A stretch of DNA of 64,000 bases from CAIUSP01 sp964594365 (GTDB lineage Bacteria > Actinomycetota > Thermoleophilia > Solirubrobacterales > 70-9), in assembly GCA_964594365.1 (NCBI GenBank), contig CAZQMB010000001.1, positions 253,399 to 317,398 on the forward strand, given 5' to 3'. The translations under genes were made by a program, and so were the position numbers. This document shows positions 8,823 through 18,116 of this stretch, one piece after another. Each line of letters starts with the position of its first letter. The stretch's first letter is position 1. The notes under the pieces were generated by a model. That model searched no databases. It was not told where the DNA came from and worked only from the letters and a program-made list of their open reading frames with translations.

Positions 8823-9583
8823 GCGGAGGCCGCGGAGGAGGTGATCGCGGCGAAGTCCTCGGGATCGAGGCTGGCGCCACCGACCAGCCCGCCATCGACG
8901 TCCTCCAGCGCCACGAGCTCGGCCGCGTTCTCGGGCTTCATCGAACCTCCGTAGAGGATCCGGAGAGCATCGGCTCCCTCATCGCTCCGGCCAGCGAGCA
9001 GTGCCCGGATGAGTCCGCAGGCCTCCTGCGCCTGTTCGGGGGTTGCGGTCTGACCGGTGCCGATCGCCCAGATCGGCTCGTAGGCGATCACGATCCGTGC
9101 GATATCGCCCCCTGAAACGTTGGCCAGGTCGGCCCGCACCTGATTGGCGAGCACCTCGTCTGTCTTGCCCTCGCTCCGCTGCGCCTCGGTCTCACCGACG
9201 CAGAGAATCGGTGTCAGCCCGGCCTCCAACGCGGCCGGGACCTTCTCCGACAGCGACTCATCGGTCTCTCCGAACGACTCGCGTCTCTCGGAGTGGCCGA
9301 GTACGACCGCATGGACACCGAGGTCGGAGAGCATCGCCGCCGATACCTCGCCGGTGAAAGCCCCTGACTGTTCCTGGTGCATGTTCTGGGCCGCGACCTG
9401 TATTCCCGATCCCTCGCAGCTCGAGACGGCCGCCTCCAGCGCAGTGAACGGTGGGCAGAGCACGACCTCCACCTGATCGAGCGGCGGTTCGAGAGCGATG
9501 AACGCCTCGACGAACTCGCGTGCCTCGGCGCGGTTCTTGTGCATCTTCCAGTTCGCCGCCATCAATGGCTTGCGCTCGGACAT
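8819..9583 (-). CDS. tpiA: triosephosphate isomerase
   Basis: Interconverts dihydroxyacetone phosphate and glyceraldehyde 3-phosphate. The 254-residue TIM barrel shows MAANWKMHKN at the N-terminus, the catalytic His in VLGHSERR, the catalytic Glu in AYEPIWAIGTG, and the phosphate-gripping GGSMKPEN and GGLVGGASL loops. The ATG start lies 4 bases after the pgk stop; its own stop overlaps gpmI. Confidence 0.97.
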   Translation of the reverse strand: MSERKPLMAANWKMHKNRAEAREFVEAFIALEPPLDQVEVVLCPPFTALEAAVSSCEGSGIQVAAQNMHQEQSGAFTGEVSAAMLSDLGVHAVVLGHSERRESFGETDESLSEKVPAALEAGLTPILCVGETEAQRSEGKTDEVLANQVRADLANVSGGDIARIVIAYEPIWAIGTGQTATPEQAQEACGLIRALLAGRSDEGADALRILYGGSMKPENAAELVALEDVDGGLVGGASLDPEDFAAITSSAASA

Positions 9584-9587
9584 CCCG

Positions 9588-10814
9588 TCAATCCTCCCCT
9601 ACCGGAAGCAAAGCCGCAACCCCGGGGAGCGTTTCGCCCTCGAGCAGCTCCAGCGAAGCACCGCCGCCAGTGGAGACCCAGTCGATCCTGTCCGCGAGCC
9701 CGAACTCGTCGACCGCAGCGACCGAATCCCCTCCCCCGACCAATGTCCGGCCCGGCGCGCCGGCTACCGCCTCGGCGATGGCCTTGGTGCCCGCGGCAAA
9801 GGGCTTCAGTTCGAACGCACCCATCGGCCCGTTCCAGAGCACGGTCCCTGCCCCAGCGATCCTCTCCGCATAGGAGTCAGAGGTGTTCGGACCGATGTCG
9901 AGACCCATCCAGCCATCCGGGACCTCCGTGCCCTCGAGGTAACGAGTTTCGGTTTCGGCGGAGAAATCACGACCCAGTTCGAGGTCTACCGGCAGGAGCA
10001 GTTCGCAGTCCGAAGCCGTCGCATCCTCCATCGCCCGACTCGCCATCGCGATTCCATCCTCCTCGACCAGTGAGTCCCCGGTGCTCTCTCCTCGAGCCGC
10101 GAAGAACGGAAAACACATCGCCCCGCCGATCAGGATCTCGTCGGCGGTCTCCAGGAAGCGATCGATCACTCCGATCTTGTCGCTCACCTTCGACCCACCG
10201 AGGATCACACAGAGCGGCCGAGTGGCGTGATCGCGGACCGAGACGATCTCGCTCACCTCTCTCTCGAGCAACAGGCCGGCGTAGGCATCCAACAGATGAG
10301 CGACCCCTTCGGTCGTGGCATGGGCGCGATGCGCGGCGCCGAATGCGTCGTTCACATAGAGATCTGCCAGCGATGCGAGCTCCGCGGACAGCCCTGGATC
10401 GTTGGTCGTCTCTCCCGGCTCGAACCGACTGTTCTCCAGCAGCAGGACCTCTCCGGGCTCGAGGGCCTCGGCCGCCGAGCGAACCTCGTCCCCCACCACG
10501 GCATCCGCCCGACCGACCTCCACTCCGAGCAGCTCCGCGAGACGGTCGCCCACCGGTCGCATCGAAAGGGTCGGGTCTGGGGCACCGTCGGGCCTTCCTA
10601 GATGCGAGACCAGGACCACCGCGGCGCCGCGCTGACGGAGATCCTCGATCGTCGCCAGTGAGGCGCGTATTCGGGAATCGTCGGCCACATGCCGACCCGA
10701 TTCGTCAGAGGTCAAGGGGACGTTCAGATCCGCCCTCAGCAGTACGCGTTTGCCCTCGACCGGGGCGTCGCGGACCGATCGGCGGTCGAACCCGAATTCA
10801 CCGTCCTGCGGCAA
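9588..10814 (-). CDS. pgk: phosphoglycerate kinase
   Basis: Transfers phosphate from 1,3-bisphosphoglycerate to ADP. The 408 residues hold both lobes. Motifs seen: LLRADLNVPL, VSHLGRPDG, VNDAFGAAHRAHATT, ILGGSKVSDKIG, WNGPMGAFE, and GGGDSVAA followed by VSTGGGASLELLEG in the nucleotide lobe. The best-supported start is TTG at 10814, with an AGGGAGAGGCG ribosome site upstream; no ATG gives the full N-terminus. It sits 36 bases after gap. Confidence 0.95.
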   Translation of the reverse strand: MPQDGEFGFDRRSVRDAPVEGKRVLLRADLNVPLTSDESGRHVADDSRIRASLATIEDLRQRGAAVVLVSHLGRPDGAPDPTLSMRPVGDRLAELLGVEVGRADAVVGDEVRSAAEALEPGEVLLLENSRFEPGETTNDPGLSAELASLADLYVNDAFGAAHRAHATTEGVAHLLDAYAGLLLEREVSEIVSVRDHATRPLCVILGGSKVSDKIGVIDRFLETADEILIGGAMCFPFFAARGESTGDSLVEEDGIAMASRAMEDATASDCELLLPVDLELGRDFSAETETRYLEGTEVPDGWMGLDIGPNTSDSYAERIAGAGTVLWNGPMGAFELKPFAAGTKAIAEAVAGAPGRTLVGGGDSVAAVDEFGLADRIDWVSTGGGASLELLEGETLPGVAALLPVGED

Positions 10815-10850
10815 GTCGGCTCGCCTCTCCCTTGCGTCAGCCGAGCCGGT

Positions 10851-11858
10851 TCAGGAGCCGAGCACCAGCTGGGCGAGCTCGACGCAGCGGTTCGAATAGC
10901 CCCACTCGTTGTCGTACCACGAGACGGCCTTGACCATGGTTCCGTCGAGGACCATGGTCTGACCGGCGTCGAAGATCGAGGAGTGAGGATCCTTGACGAT
11001 GTCGGTGGAGACGATCGGGTCCTCGGTGTAGGCGAGGATGCCCTTCATCGGCCCTTCTGCGGCGGCCTTCACCGCACCGTTGATCTCGTCCGGATCGGTA
11101 TTGCCGTTTGCCTCGAACACCAGGTCGACCACCGAACCAGTTGCGACCGGTGCCCGGACTGCGACTCCGTTCAACTTGCCCTCCAACTCCGGCAACACGA
11201 GGCCCACCGCCTTGGCGGCTCCCGTAGTCGTCGGGATCAGGTTGAGGGCCGCAGCCCGCGCCCGACGGAGGTCGGAGTGAGGCATGTCCTGGAGGCGCTG
11301 GTCAGCCGTGTAAGCGTGGATCGTGGTCATCAGTCCGTGCTTGATCCCGACCGCATCGTTCAAGGCCTTGGCGAACGGAGCCAGGCAGTTCGTGGTGCAG
11401 GAGGCGTTGGAGATGATGTGGTGGCTGTCGGGGTCGTAAGCGGTGTCGAAATTCACCCCGAGGGCAACGGTCACGTCTGGATCGGTGGCGGGCGCGGAGA
11501 TGATCACCTTCTTCGCTCCGGCGGCGAGGTGCTTGGCGGCATCGTCGCGCTTGGTGAAGAAGCCGGTCGATTCGATCACGACATCGACTCCGAGATCTCC
11601 CCACGGGAGATCACCGGGATCGCGCTCGGAGAGGACCTTCATCTGCTTGCCTCCGACTGAGAGCGTCTCCCCCGAGGCCTCGACTTCCTCCGGGAAGCGC
11701 CCCAGTATGGAGTCGTACTTGAGCAGATGGGCCAGCGTGTCGGAGTCCGTCAGATCGTTGACCGCCACGAAGTCGATGTCCGCGCCAGCCTCCGTCGCTG
11801 CGCGAAAGAGATTGCGACCGATGCGTCCGAAACCGTTGATCCCGACCTTCACTGCCAT
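10851..11858 (-). CDS. gap: type I glyceraldehyde-3-phosphate dehydrogenase
   Basis: NAD-linked oxidation of glyceraldehyde 3-phosphate to 1,3-bisphosphoglycerate. The 335-residue product has the Rossmann start VGINGFGRIGRN, a VNDL segment consistent with NAD preference, the catalytic SNASCTTNCLAP loop, and the C-terminal WYDNEWGYSNR. A strong AGGAGG ribosome site precedes the ATG. It heads the gap-pgk-tpiA-gpmI-tgt series, with a 125-base leader between it and the upstream VOC gene that probably holds its promoter. Confidence 0.97.
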   Translation of the reverse strand: MAVKVGINGFGRIGRNLFRAATEAGADIDFVAVNDLTDSDTLAHLLKYDSILGRFPEEVEASGETLSVGGKQMKVLSERDPGDLPWGDLGVDVVIESTGFFTKRDDAAKHLAAGAKKVIISAPATDPDVTVALGVNFDTAYDPDSHHIISNASCTTNCLAPFAKALNDAVGIKHGLMTTIHAYTADQRLQDMPHSDLRRARAAALNLIPTTTGAAKAVGLVLPELEGKLNGVAVRAPVATGSVVDLVFEANGNTDPDEINGAVKAAAEGPMKGILAYTEDPIVSTDIVKDPHSSIFDAGQTMVLDGTMVKAVSWYDNEWGYSNRCVELAQLVLGS

Positions 11859-11983
11859 CTTCTCGAACCTCCTGTCGTCCCGAACGAATGTCTCAAGCGC
11901 CAGCGCAGCAGAGGCTCCGGCGACTTCTCACAAGGGAAACTTACGCAAAGAGGCACTGTCGGCGCCCGCCGCCTCACCCCCGG

Positions 11984-12343
11984 TCAGTTGGAAACCGAGA
12001 CTTCCACCACGTAGCCGTCTGGATCACGAACCTGGCAGGCGTAGTTGCCAGAGCCCATGCTGGGAGCTGCTCCCGGCTCGGACACCGACTCTCCGCCAGC
12101 GGATATGGCGGCCTCGTAGGCCGCACGGACGGCAGGGATGCTGTTACCCGGAAACGAGATCAGACCCCAGCCGGGCCGGACGGCGTCGGACTCGACCACG
12201 TAGAAAGCTGCCTTCTGAAGTCCCCAGCAGGCCGAAGCGCTCCCCTCGGAGTACCGACGCCAACCGAGTGGGGCGAGCATGGCGTCGTAGAAATCGGCAC
12301 TGCGGTCGAGTTCGAGCACATTGATTTGGACGTAGTTGATCAT
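11984..12343 (-). CDS. VOC-superfamily (glyoxalase/bleomycin-resistance fold) protein
   Basis: A 119-residue single-module vicinal oxygen chelate protein. It begins INYVQINVLELDRSADFYDA, the usual first beta-alpha unit, and ends with the DPDGYVVEVSVSN signature strand. No specific substrate motif is visible. Such proteins range from metal-dependent lyases to resistance factors. It lies between a drug-type ABC exporter and gap, in the same direction; neither neighbour fixes its role. Confidence 0.8.
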   Translation of the reverse strand: MINYVQINVLELDRSADFYDAMLAPLGWRRYSEGSASACWGLQKAAFYVVESDAVRPGWGLISFPGNSIPAVRAAYEAAISAGGESVSEPGAAPSMGSGNYACQVRDPDGYVVEVSVSN

Positions 12344-12450
12344 TCGATTGATCCCAGATCCGCGGCGAGGCGAAAGAGCCAGACCGAGCCCTGTCGGTTC
12401 ACCCTAGCGTCTCGAAAGGTGGAACTCGGAGTAGTAAGTGCTGAGCGTGA

Positions 12451-13218
12451 CTAGCCGCGGGGCTCCCACTTGAAGAAGCGAATCGCGAGCACCAGGGCAA
12501 CTAGTCCCCAGGCGAGAACTACCGCGAGGTCCAACCACTCGATCCCCGAGCCCGTCGGTCCGGGGTCCCATGCACCGAGGAACGCCTGGAAGAAGTGTCT
12601 GATCGGGAAGAGATCGGCGAAGCTCAAGACGCCCGATGGAATCTCCCCCTCGGGGATGAAGATTCCGGAGATGAAGTAGAGCGGCAGGATCACCGCGTTG
12701 CTGATCGCGGGCGCAGACTCCTCAGAGGGAATCAGAGCCGCGAGCGCGAAACCGATACAGCTGAACGAGAACGCTCCGATTGCCAGGGTCACCAGCACCG
12801 CCGGGATGTTCGACCAAGGGACCGCCACCCCCCACACGAGGCGCCCGAGCAGCGTCACCAGGACGACCATCATCACCGAGACCACCAGCGAGTTGCCGAC
12901 GCGTCCTGCGATGAATACCCAGGAAGGAAGCGGTGTGCCACGGACACGTTTGAGGATCCCGCCTTCCCTGTCCGAGACGAGGTTGATCGCAAGTGACTGT
13001 GTGGTCGCCGAGATCACGGCGAGGGTCACGATTGCGGGCACGTAATAGGTGGTCGTGTCGATGCCGAGACCCTCGATCGGGTCTCCCCCGAAGATCACGT
13101 TGAAGATCACCAGGAAGACGAGAGGCAGCATGACCGTGAAGAAGACCGACGCCGGGTTGCGCCAGAACTTCTTCTGGTCGTACCTGAACTGGTGGAGGAC
13201 GAGTGCCAGACTGCTCAT
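12451..13218 (-). CDS. ABC-2 type exporter, permease subunit
   Basis: Membrane subunit of 255 residues with about six hydrophobic segments. It has the ABC-2 pattern: a cytoplasmic N-terminal helix, TM1 near 25-45, and the conserved FFISGIFIP-like segment (read LYFISGIFIPEGEIP) before the last helices. The ATG overlaps the stop of the ATPase gene upstream as ATGA, so the two form one transporter. DrrAB-like exporters of this type move hydrophobic drugs or lipids; the substrate here is unknown. Confidence 0.88.
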   Translation of the reverse strand: MSSLALVLHQFRYDQKKFWRNPASVFFTVMLPLVFLVIFNVIFGGDPIEGLGIDTTTYYVPAIVTLAVISATTQSLAINLVSDREGGILKRVRGTPLPSWVFIAGRVGNSLVVSVMMVVLVTLLGRLVWGVAVPWSNIPAVLVTLAIGAFSFSCIGFALAALIPSEESAPAISNAVILPLYFISGIFIPEGEIPSGVLSFADLFPIRHFFQAFLGAWDPGPTGSGIEWLDLAVVLAWGLVALVLAIRFFKWEPRG

Positions 13219-14225
13219 CGCCGCGACCGCCCCCGACCCGCACGGACCACTTCCTCCTGATGAGACCCTGAGTCCGCAGCACCGTTCACACCCGTCAGCT
13301 CGAGGTATACGTCTTCGAGGCTGGGCCTGACCGCCTCCAGAGACTCGAGTTCGACCCCGCGTTCGACCGCCCAGCCGGTGAGCGACGCGAGGACGGCCGT
13401 GGGGTTCGGCGTCCTCAGATGGACCCTCGTGCCGTCGGCCTGTCCGGGCTCCCTGGGTACACGTGCTGCCAACACGTCGTCGGGCAGATCATCCACCGAC
13501 GCTCCTCCGGCACCCTCGCCTCCGGGGAGCGTGAAGTCGATTCTCGTAACCGCTCGCTCGCTCCCTCCGAGTTCATCCGGTGGACCCTCTGCCACTATCT
13601 CGCCCGCGGCGAGGATCGCCACCCGGTCGGCGAGCTCCTGGGCCTCCTCCATGTAGTGGGTGGTGAGGAAGACCGTCTTCCCGAGATCACGAAGGCTCCT
13701 GACGACATCCCAGGCCTGGCGGCGTGCCAGCGGGTCGAAGCCCGTAGTCGGCTCGTCGAGGAAGAGGAGGTCAGGGTCACCGACCAGGGCGAGCGCAACA
13801 TCGAGTCTTCGCCTCTGCCCGCCGGAGAGCTTGCCGGCGCGGGAATCCGCCTTGTCGGTCAGGCCGACCAGGTCGATTGTCTCCTCTACCCCCCGGGGGT
13901 CCTGGTAGTACCCGGCGTACTGGGAGACCGACTCGTTCACCGTCAGTTCGGCGGCCAACTCACACTCTTGGAGCACCACCCCCACCCTTCCGCGCCACTC
14001 GTTGGTCGGATGGGAGGGATCGACCCCCAGGACCTCCACCTCTCCCCCGGTTCGGTTTCGGTATCCCTCGAAGATCTCGACCGTAGTCGTCTTGCCGGCA
14101 CCGTTGGGCCCGAGGAAAGCGAAGATCTCGCCACTCTCGACCTCAAGGTCTATCCCCTTGACGGCCTCGAACTCCCCGTAGGACTTGCGCAGGCCTTTGG
14201 CCGAGATGACGGGCGTAGAGCTCAC
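13215..14225 (-). CDS. ABC exporter, ATP-binding subunit (DrrA-like)
   Basis: The 336-residue ATPase has Walker A GPNGAGKTTT (about 39-48), a Q-loop, signature LSGGQRRRLD, Walker B LLFLDEPTTGFDP and the H-loop TTHYMEE. A C-terminal extension of about 110 residues (DrrA-type regulatory domain) includes SLEDVYLELTG, which is typical of drug or lipid exporters. The GTG start is 28 bases after rapZ. It pairs with the downstream ABC-2 permease and occupies the spot where yvcK and whiA are often found. Confidence 0.9.
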   Translation of the reverse strand: MSSTPVISAKGLRKSYGEFEAVKGIDLEVESGEIFAFLGPNGAGKTTTVEIFEGYRNRTGGEVEVLGVDPSHPTNEWRGRVGVVLQECELAAELTVNESVSQYAGYYQDPRGVEETIDLVGLTDKADSRAGKLSGGQRRRLDVALALVGDPDLLFLDEPTTGFDPLARRQAWDVVRSLRDLGKTVFLTTHYMEEAQELADRVAILAAGEIVAEGPPDELGGSERAVTRIDFTLPGGEGAGGASVDDLPDDVLAARVPREPGQADGTRVHLRTPNPTAVLASLTGWAVERGVELESLEAVRPSLEDVYLELTGVNGAADSGSHQEEVVRAGRGRSRR

Positions 14226-14253
14226 CGGGTCCCGATTCTAGGTGTGGCCGCGA

Positions 14254-15231
14254 TCAGGAGGGGATCTCGGTATCGCGATGCACGACCTGCAGCTTCACGC
14301 CGTCGCGATCCCCGAGCTCCTCGGCCAGCCGGTCGGCGACTGCGATCGAGCGGTGACGTCCACCCGTGCAGCCGATCGCGATCGTGAGGTGCTGCTTGCC
14401 CTCGGCGACGTAGGCGGGGATCAGGAAATCGAGCAGGGGCATCAACCTTCCGTAGAACTCACCCGCCTGGGTTCCCTTCTCGACGTAGCGCCGTACCGCC
14501 GGGTCGAGTCCTGTGAGCGGCCGGAGATCCTCCTCGTAGTGGGGGTTGGGCAGGAATCGAACGTCCAGGGTCAGGTCGGCATCACGTGGTGGACCGTTCT
14601 TGAACCCGAAGGTCAGGATGGTGAGGGCGAGACTGAGGTTCTCGTCGACCCTGCCGATCAGCTCGTTGGAGATCCGCCGCCTCAATCCGCCGCCGGTGAG
14701 GTCTGTGGTGTCGATCACCACATCGGCTCGCTCCCTCAAGGGCGAGAGCAGTTCACGCTCCTCCCGGATGCCATCGACGATCCGCCCCTCGCGAGCCAAC
14801 GGATGCCTTCGACGCGTCTCCTTGTAGCGGTGGAGCAAGACCTCCTCGTCCGCCTCGAGGAAGACGACCTTCACGTCCAGGCCATCACCATCGATATCAC
14901 CGATGACCGCCAGCAGGTCCTCGAAGTACTCACCACCACGAACGTCGGTGACCACCGCCGCCTTCTCGACGCCGCTGCCCTGATGCCGGAACAACTCTCC
15001 GAGGGACTCGATCATCCGGGGAGGCAGATTGTCGACACAGAAGTATCCGCCGTCCTCGAAGGCCGCAATCGCCTCGGACTTTCCCGCCCCCGAGTAGCCG
15101 GTGATCACGACCAGCTCGACCCGGTGGTCACCGGAATCCCCGGAACTCACCGGCGGCACCACGGCAACCTCGACCTCCCCTCCCTCGATCAGGCGGTCGG
15201 CTGCTGCGCTGATGTCGGTCTGGTCTTTCAC
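14254..15231 (-). CDS. rapZ: RapZ-family nucleotide-binding protein
   Basis: P-loop protein of 325 residues (YvcJ/RapZ). It has Walker A ITGYSGAGKS, VDNLPP, a central DVR..EYF segment, RRRHPL, DTTDL, and the C-terminal GCTGGRHRSI motif that defines the family. In Escherichia coli RapZ governs small-RNA control of glucosamine-6-phosphate synthase; in actinobacteria the role is less clear. The first 40 or so residues are a family-atypical acidic extension. The GTG start overlaps the uvrC stop (GTGA), the usual uvrC-rapZ pairing. Confidence 0.93.
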   Translation of the reverse strand: MKDQTDISAAADRLIEGGEVEVAVVPPVSSGDSGDHRVELVVITGYSGAGKSEAIAAFEDGGYFCVDNLPPRMIESLGELFRHQGSGVEKAAVVTDVRGGEYFEDLLAVIGDIDGDGLDVKVVFLEADEEVLLHRYKETRRRHPLAREGRIVDGIREERELLSPLRERADVVIDTTDLTGGGLRRRISNELIGRVDENLSLALTILTFGFKNGPPRDADLTLDVRFLPNPHYEEDLRPLTGLDPAVRRYVEKGTQAGEFYGRLMPLLDFLIPAYVAEGKQHLTIAIGCTGGRHRSIAVADRLAEELGDRDGVKLQVVHRDTEIPS

Positions 15232-17147
15232 TCGGCTCTGTGCAGCTGGCGGTGGATCTCGCGGGCGAGCTTATCCGGCACTCCGGGCACTGCCTCCAAC
15301 TCCTTCCGCGAAGCGCTCATCACGCCGTCCGGAGATCCGAAGTGCGCGATCAACGCCTTCTTCCTTGCGGGGCCCACTCCACGCACGCCGTCCAGCGCAG
15401 AGGTGGTCATCGCTTTGTCGCGCTTTTTCCGGTGATAACCGAGAGCGAACCGGTGCGCCTCGTCGCGGACCCTCTGGAGGAGGCGGAGAGCATCGGAACC
15501 CGGCTCCAACATGATCGGTGCCCCTCGTCCAGGCACGAAGACCTCCTCCAGGCGCTTCGCGAGACCGATCACCGTCACGCCCTCATCGGCGACCAACTCA
15601 CCCAACTGCGACATCGCCGCTGACAACTGCCCCTTGCCCCCGTCGATCACGATCAGGTCAGGGATCGCCGAGAAGCTCTCGTCGACCTTGCGGTCCTTCG
15701 AATCCTCGTCGCTGGTGGCGTTTCCCCGGCCGATCCGCCTGCCCACGACCTCACGCATGGCAGCGAAGTCGTCGATCCTTCCCGAATCTGCTCGGTCGGT
15801 TCCATCCTCGCCGTCGAACCTGACCGAGAACTTCCGGTAATCGGCCTTCTTCGGGACGCCGCTCTCGAACACCACCATCGAGGCCACCGTATGAGTCGCT
15901 CCGAGGTTCGAGATGTCGAACCCTTCGATCCGCATCGGGAGACGCTTCATCCCGAGTGCATCCTGGAGTTCCGAGAGAGCCTCTGCTCTCTGGCGGTGTT
16001 TTTGCTGCTGACGGAGCATTTCCTGCCCAAGTGCCAACCGGGCATTCTTCTCTGCCATCTCGCGGAGCTTCCTCAGATCACCCCGCTCGGCAACCCGGAC
16101 CTCGACCTGCTGGTCCCTGTCGACCGCGAGAGCCTCGGTCAGGACCTCAGTGCGCCCACGTAACTCCGGGCCCACCACGAGGAGAGAGGGGATCGCCGGA
16201 GTGGCTGCGTAGTACTGGAGCAGGAACTCCTCTGCCACCTCGCCGTCCTCTGAGCCGTCCCCCGAAGTCAGGTAGAAACTCTGGCGCTCGGCGAGGATGC
16301 CGTCGCGAATCTGGAAGACCTGAGCGTTCGCATCGCTCCCGTCGACCGCGACCGCGAGGACGTCCGCGTTCGGCAGGGAGGCCCCGGCAACGCGCTGGCG
16401 CTCCATCAGCACCGAGATCGCATCCAGTCGGTCGCGCATCACCGCGGCGCGCTCGAAGTCCTGAGCATCCGCAGCGTCCTTCATCTCTTCCTCGATCCTC
16501 TCCGCCACCTCCCGGTAGCGGCCAGAGAGGAATTCGACCACCCGATCGATGTTTGCCCGGTACTCCTCCTTGCTGATGTAGTCGACACAGGGACCCCCGC
16601 AGCGCTTGATGTAGTAATCGAGGCAAGGAACTCCCGAGCGACGGCCGGGGTCCGGACCATCACAGGTTCTGTACTGGAACAGTTTGCCCAGCAGATCGAG
16701 CGTGTTCCGCACCTTGCGCGGAGAGGAGAACGGTCCGAAGTAGACCCTCTTCGGCCTCGGCTTCTCGCGTGTGAAGTACACCCTCGGATACTCCTCGTCC
16801 AAGCTCACCCCGATGTAGGGGTAGGACTTGTCGTCGCGCAACATCACGTTGAACCTCGGGCGGTGCTGGCGGATGAAGTTCTGCTCGGTGATCAGGGCCT
16901 CGGCCTCGGTCTCGCAGACGAGGCTCTCGATCGTCGCGATCCGCGGGATCATCTCGCGAGCTTTTCGGCCCTCCTTCTCCGTGAAGTGAGACCCGACCCG
17001 CTTGCGGATCGAGAGAGCCTTGCCCACGTAGAGCAGCCCGCCGTCCGAGTCGCGGAACATGTACACACCCGGAGCGTCGGGCAACTGACGCCGCTGGGTC
17101 CTCAGAGACTCGTCCGTAGAGACATCCGGCCTGTGGGTCTTCTTCAT
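15228..17147 (-). CDS. uvrC: excinuclease ABC subunit C
   Basis: Makes both incisions in nucleotide excision repair with UvrAB. The 639-residue protein has an N-terminal GIY-YIG nuclease (DAPGVYMFRD, LLYVGKAL), a Cys cluster typical of UvrC (CDGPDPGRRSGVPCLDYYIKR has C...C), and a UVR motif (DFERAAVMRDRLDAI). An RNase H-like C-terminal nuclease follows (IDGGKGQLSAA), then a helix-hairpin-helix end (VRGVGPARKKALIAHFG). I chose the ATG at 17147 (MKKTHRPD); the upstream frame lacks family features. Confidence 0.95.
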   Translation of the reverse strand: MKKTHRPDVSTDESLRTQRRQLPDAPGVYMFRDSDGGLLYVGKALSIRKRVGSHFTEKEGRKAREMIPRIATIESLVCETEAEALITEQNFIRQHRPRFNVMLRDDKSYPYIGVSLDEEYPRVYFTREKPRPKRVYFGPFSSPRKVRNTLDLLGKLFQYRTCDGPDPGRRSGVPCLDYYIKRCGGPCVDYISKEEYRANIDRVVEFLSGRYREVAERIEEEMKDAADAQDFERAAVMRDRLDAISVLMERQRVAGASLPNADVLAVAVDGSDANAQVFQIRDGILAERQSFYLTSGDGSEDGEVAEEFLLQYYAATPAIPSLLVVGPELRGRTEVLTEALAVDRDQQVEVRVAERGDLRKLREMAEKNARLALGQEMLRQQQKHRQRAEALSELQDALGMKRLPMRIEGFDISNLGATHTVASMVVFESGVPKKADYRKFSVRFDGEDGTDRADSGRIDDFAAMREVVGRRIGRGNATSDEDSKDRKVDESFSAIPDLIVIDGGKGQLSAAMSQLGELVADEGVTVIGLAKRLEEVFVPGRGAPIMLEPGSDALRLLQRVRDEAHRFALGYHRKKRDKAMTTSALDGVRGVGPARKKALIAHFGSPDGVMSASRKELEAVPGVPDKLAREIHRQLHRAE

Positions 17148-17218
17148 TCCACACAGAGTAGGCTCACGAATGATCGAAACCGTGAAAAGACGGTAATTCA
17201 GAGGAAATCGAGGCCGCT

Positions 17219-18046
17219 TTGACCGAAAACCCAGCACCCGAGTTCGAGACGCTCAAGATCTCGTCGCTCTCCGACGACGGGAAGATCGGGCAGTTGATGC
17301 TCGATCGCCCCGACGACGTCAACGCCATGAGCCCTCAGATGATCGGTGAGATGACCCTGGCCGCGAGCTGGCTCGCCGACCGGGCGCCCTTCCGCGCTCT
17401 GATCGTGACCGGAGCGGGCCGTGCCTTCTCCGCGGGCGGCGACGTGAACTGGTTCAAGAAGGGGGTCGAGGAGCCGGACATCGACCTGCCAGCGGAAGTT
17501 CGTCGCGGTGCGGAGGTGCTCCATCAGGCGATCGTGGACTTCCGTCGGATCCCGTATCCGGTCATCGGGGCGATCAACGGAGCCGCCGCAGGTGCGGGCT
17601 TCTCCCTCGCTCTCTCCTGCGACATCAGGATCGCTGCGGAGAGTGCCTTCTTCGTCATCGCCTACGGGCGGATCGGAGCATCGCCTGACGGAGGTATGAC
17701 CTACTTCCTGCCACGGGTCGTCGGACCAGCCAAAGCGATCGAACTCGCCCTCGAGGATCCGGTCATCAAGCCGGACCAAGCCCTCGAGCTCGGGCTCGTC
17801 ACCGAGGTCGTTCCCGACGATGAACTCGAGTCGGCAGCCCTGGCGAAAGCCGAGAAGCTGGCAAAACTCGCTCCTCACTACACCCGGATGTCGAAGAGCC
17901 TGATCGCGAGCAGCCTGGACAACTCCATCACTGAGCAACTCCAGCATGAGCGTCACGGCATCGCCGACAGCATGGGGACCGAGGATCTCAAACGCGGCGT
18001 GAAGGCATTCTTCGCCGGAGAGAAGCCGGAGTTCGAAGGCGAGTGA
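17219..18046 (+). CDS. enoyl-CoA hydratase/isomerase (PaaG-like crotonase)
   Basis: Crotonase-fold enzyme of 275 residues acting on acyl-CoA thioesters. The oxyanion-hole segments are FSAGGDVNWFK and GAAAGAGFSLALSCDIRIA. The active loop reads YGRIGASPDGGMTYFLPR, the PaaG-type pattern with Asp where classical hydratases use Glu, which favours isomerase or hydratase chemistry on unusual substrates. The start is TTG at 17219 with GAGG ribosome-site material before it. It is divergent from uvrC across 71 bases and heads a short run with a lipo-cytochrome and a MaoC hydratase. Confidence 0.87.
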   Translation: MTENPAPEFETLKISSLSDDGKIGQLMLDRPDDVNAMSPQMIGEMTLAASWLADRAPFRALIVTGAGRAFSAGGDVNWFKKGVEEPDIDLPAEVRRGAEVLHQAIVDFRRIPYPVIGAINGAAAGAGFSLALSCDIRIAAESAFFVIAYGRIGASPDGGMTYFLPRVVGPAKAIELALEDPVIKPDQALELGLVTEVVPDDELESAALAKAEKLAKLAPHYTRMSKSLIASSLDNSITEQLQHERHGIADSMGTEDLKRGVKAFFAGEKPEFEGE

Positions 18047-18116
18047 GTTGCGTGAGGGTCCCAGCCGCGCGCTAAGGTTGTCGGCAATCGATGCTTCAGG
18101 GAAGGAGCACCACCAG

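Noticed and set aside
9377..10933. Long plus-strand open frame (518 codons) across tpiA and pgk
   Set aside because: Arg/Pro/Ser-dominated composition and complete overlap with two certain glycolytic genes.
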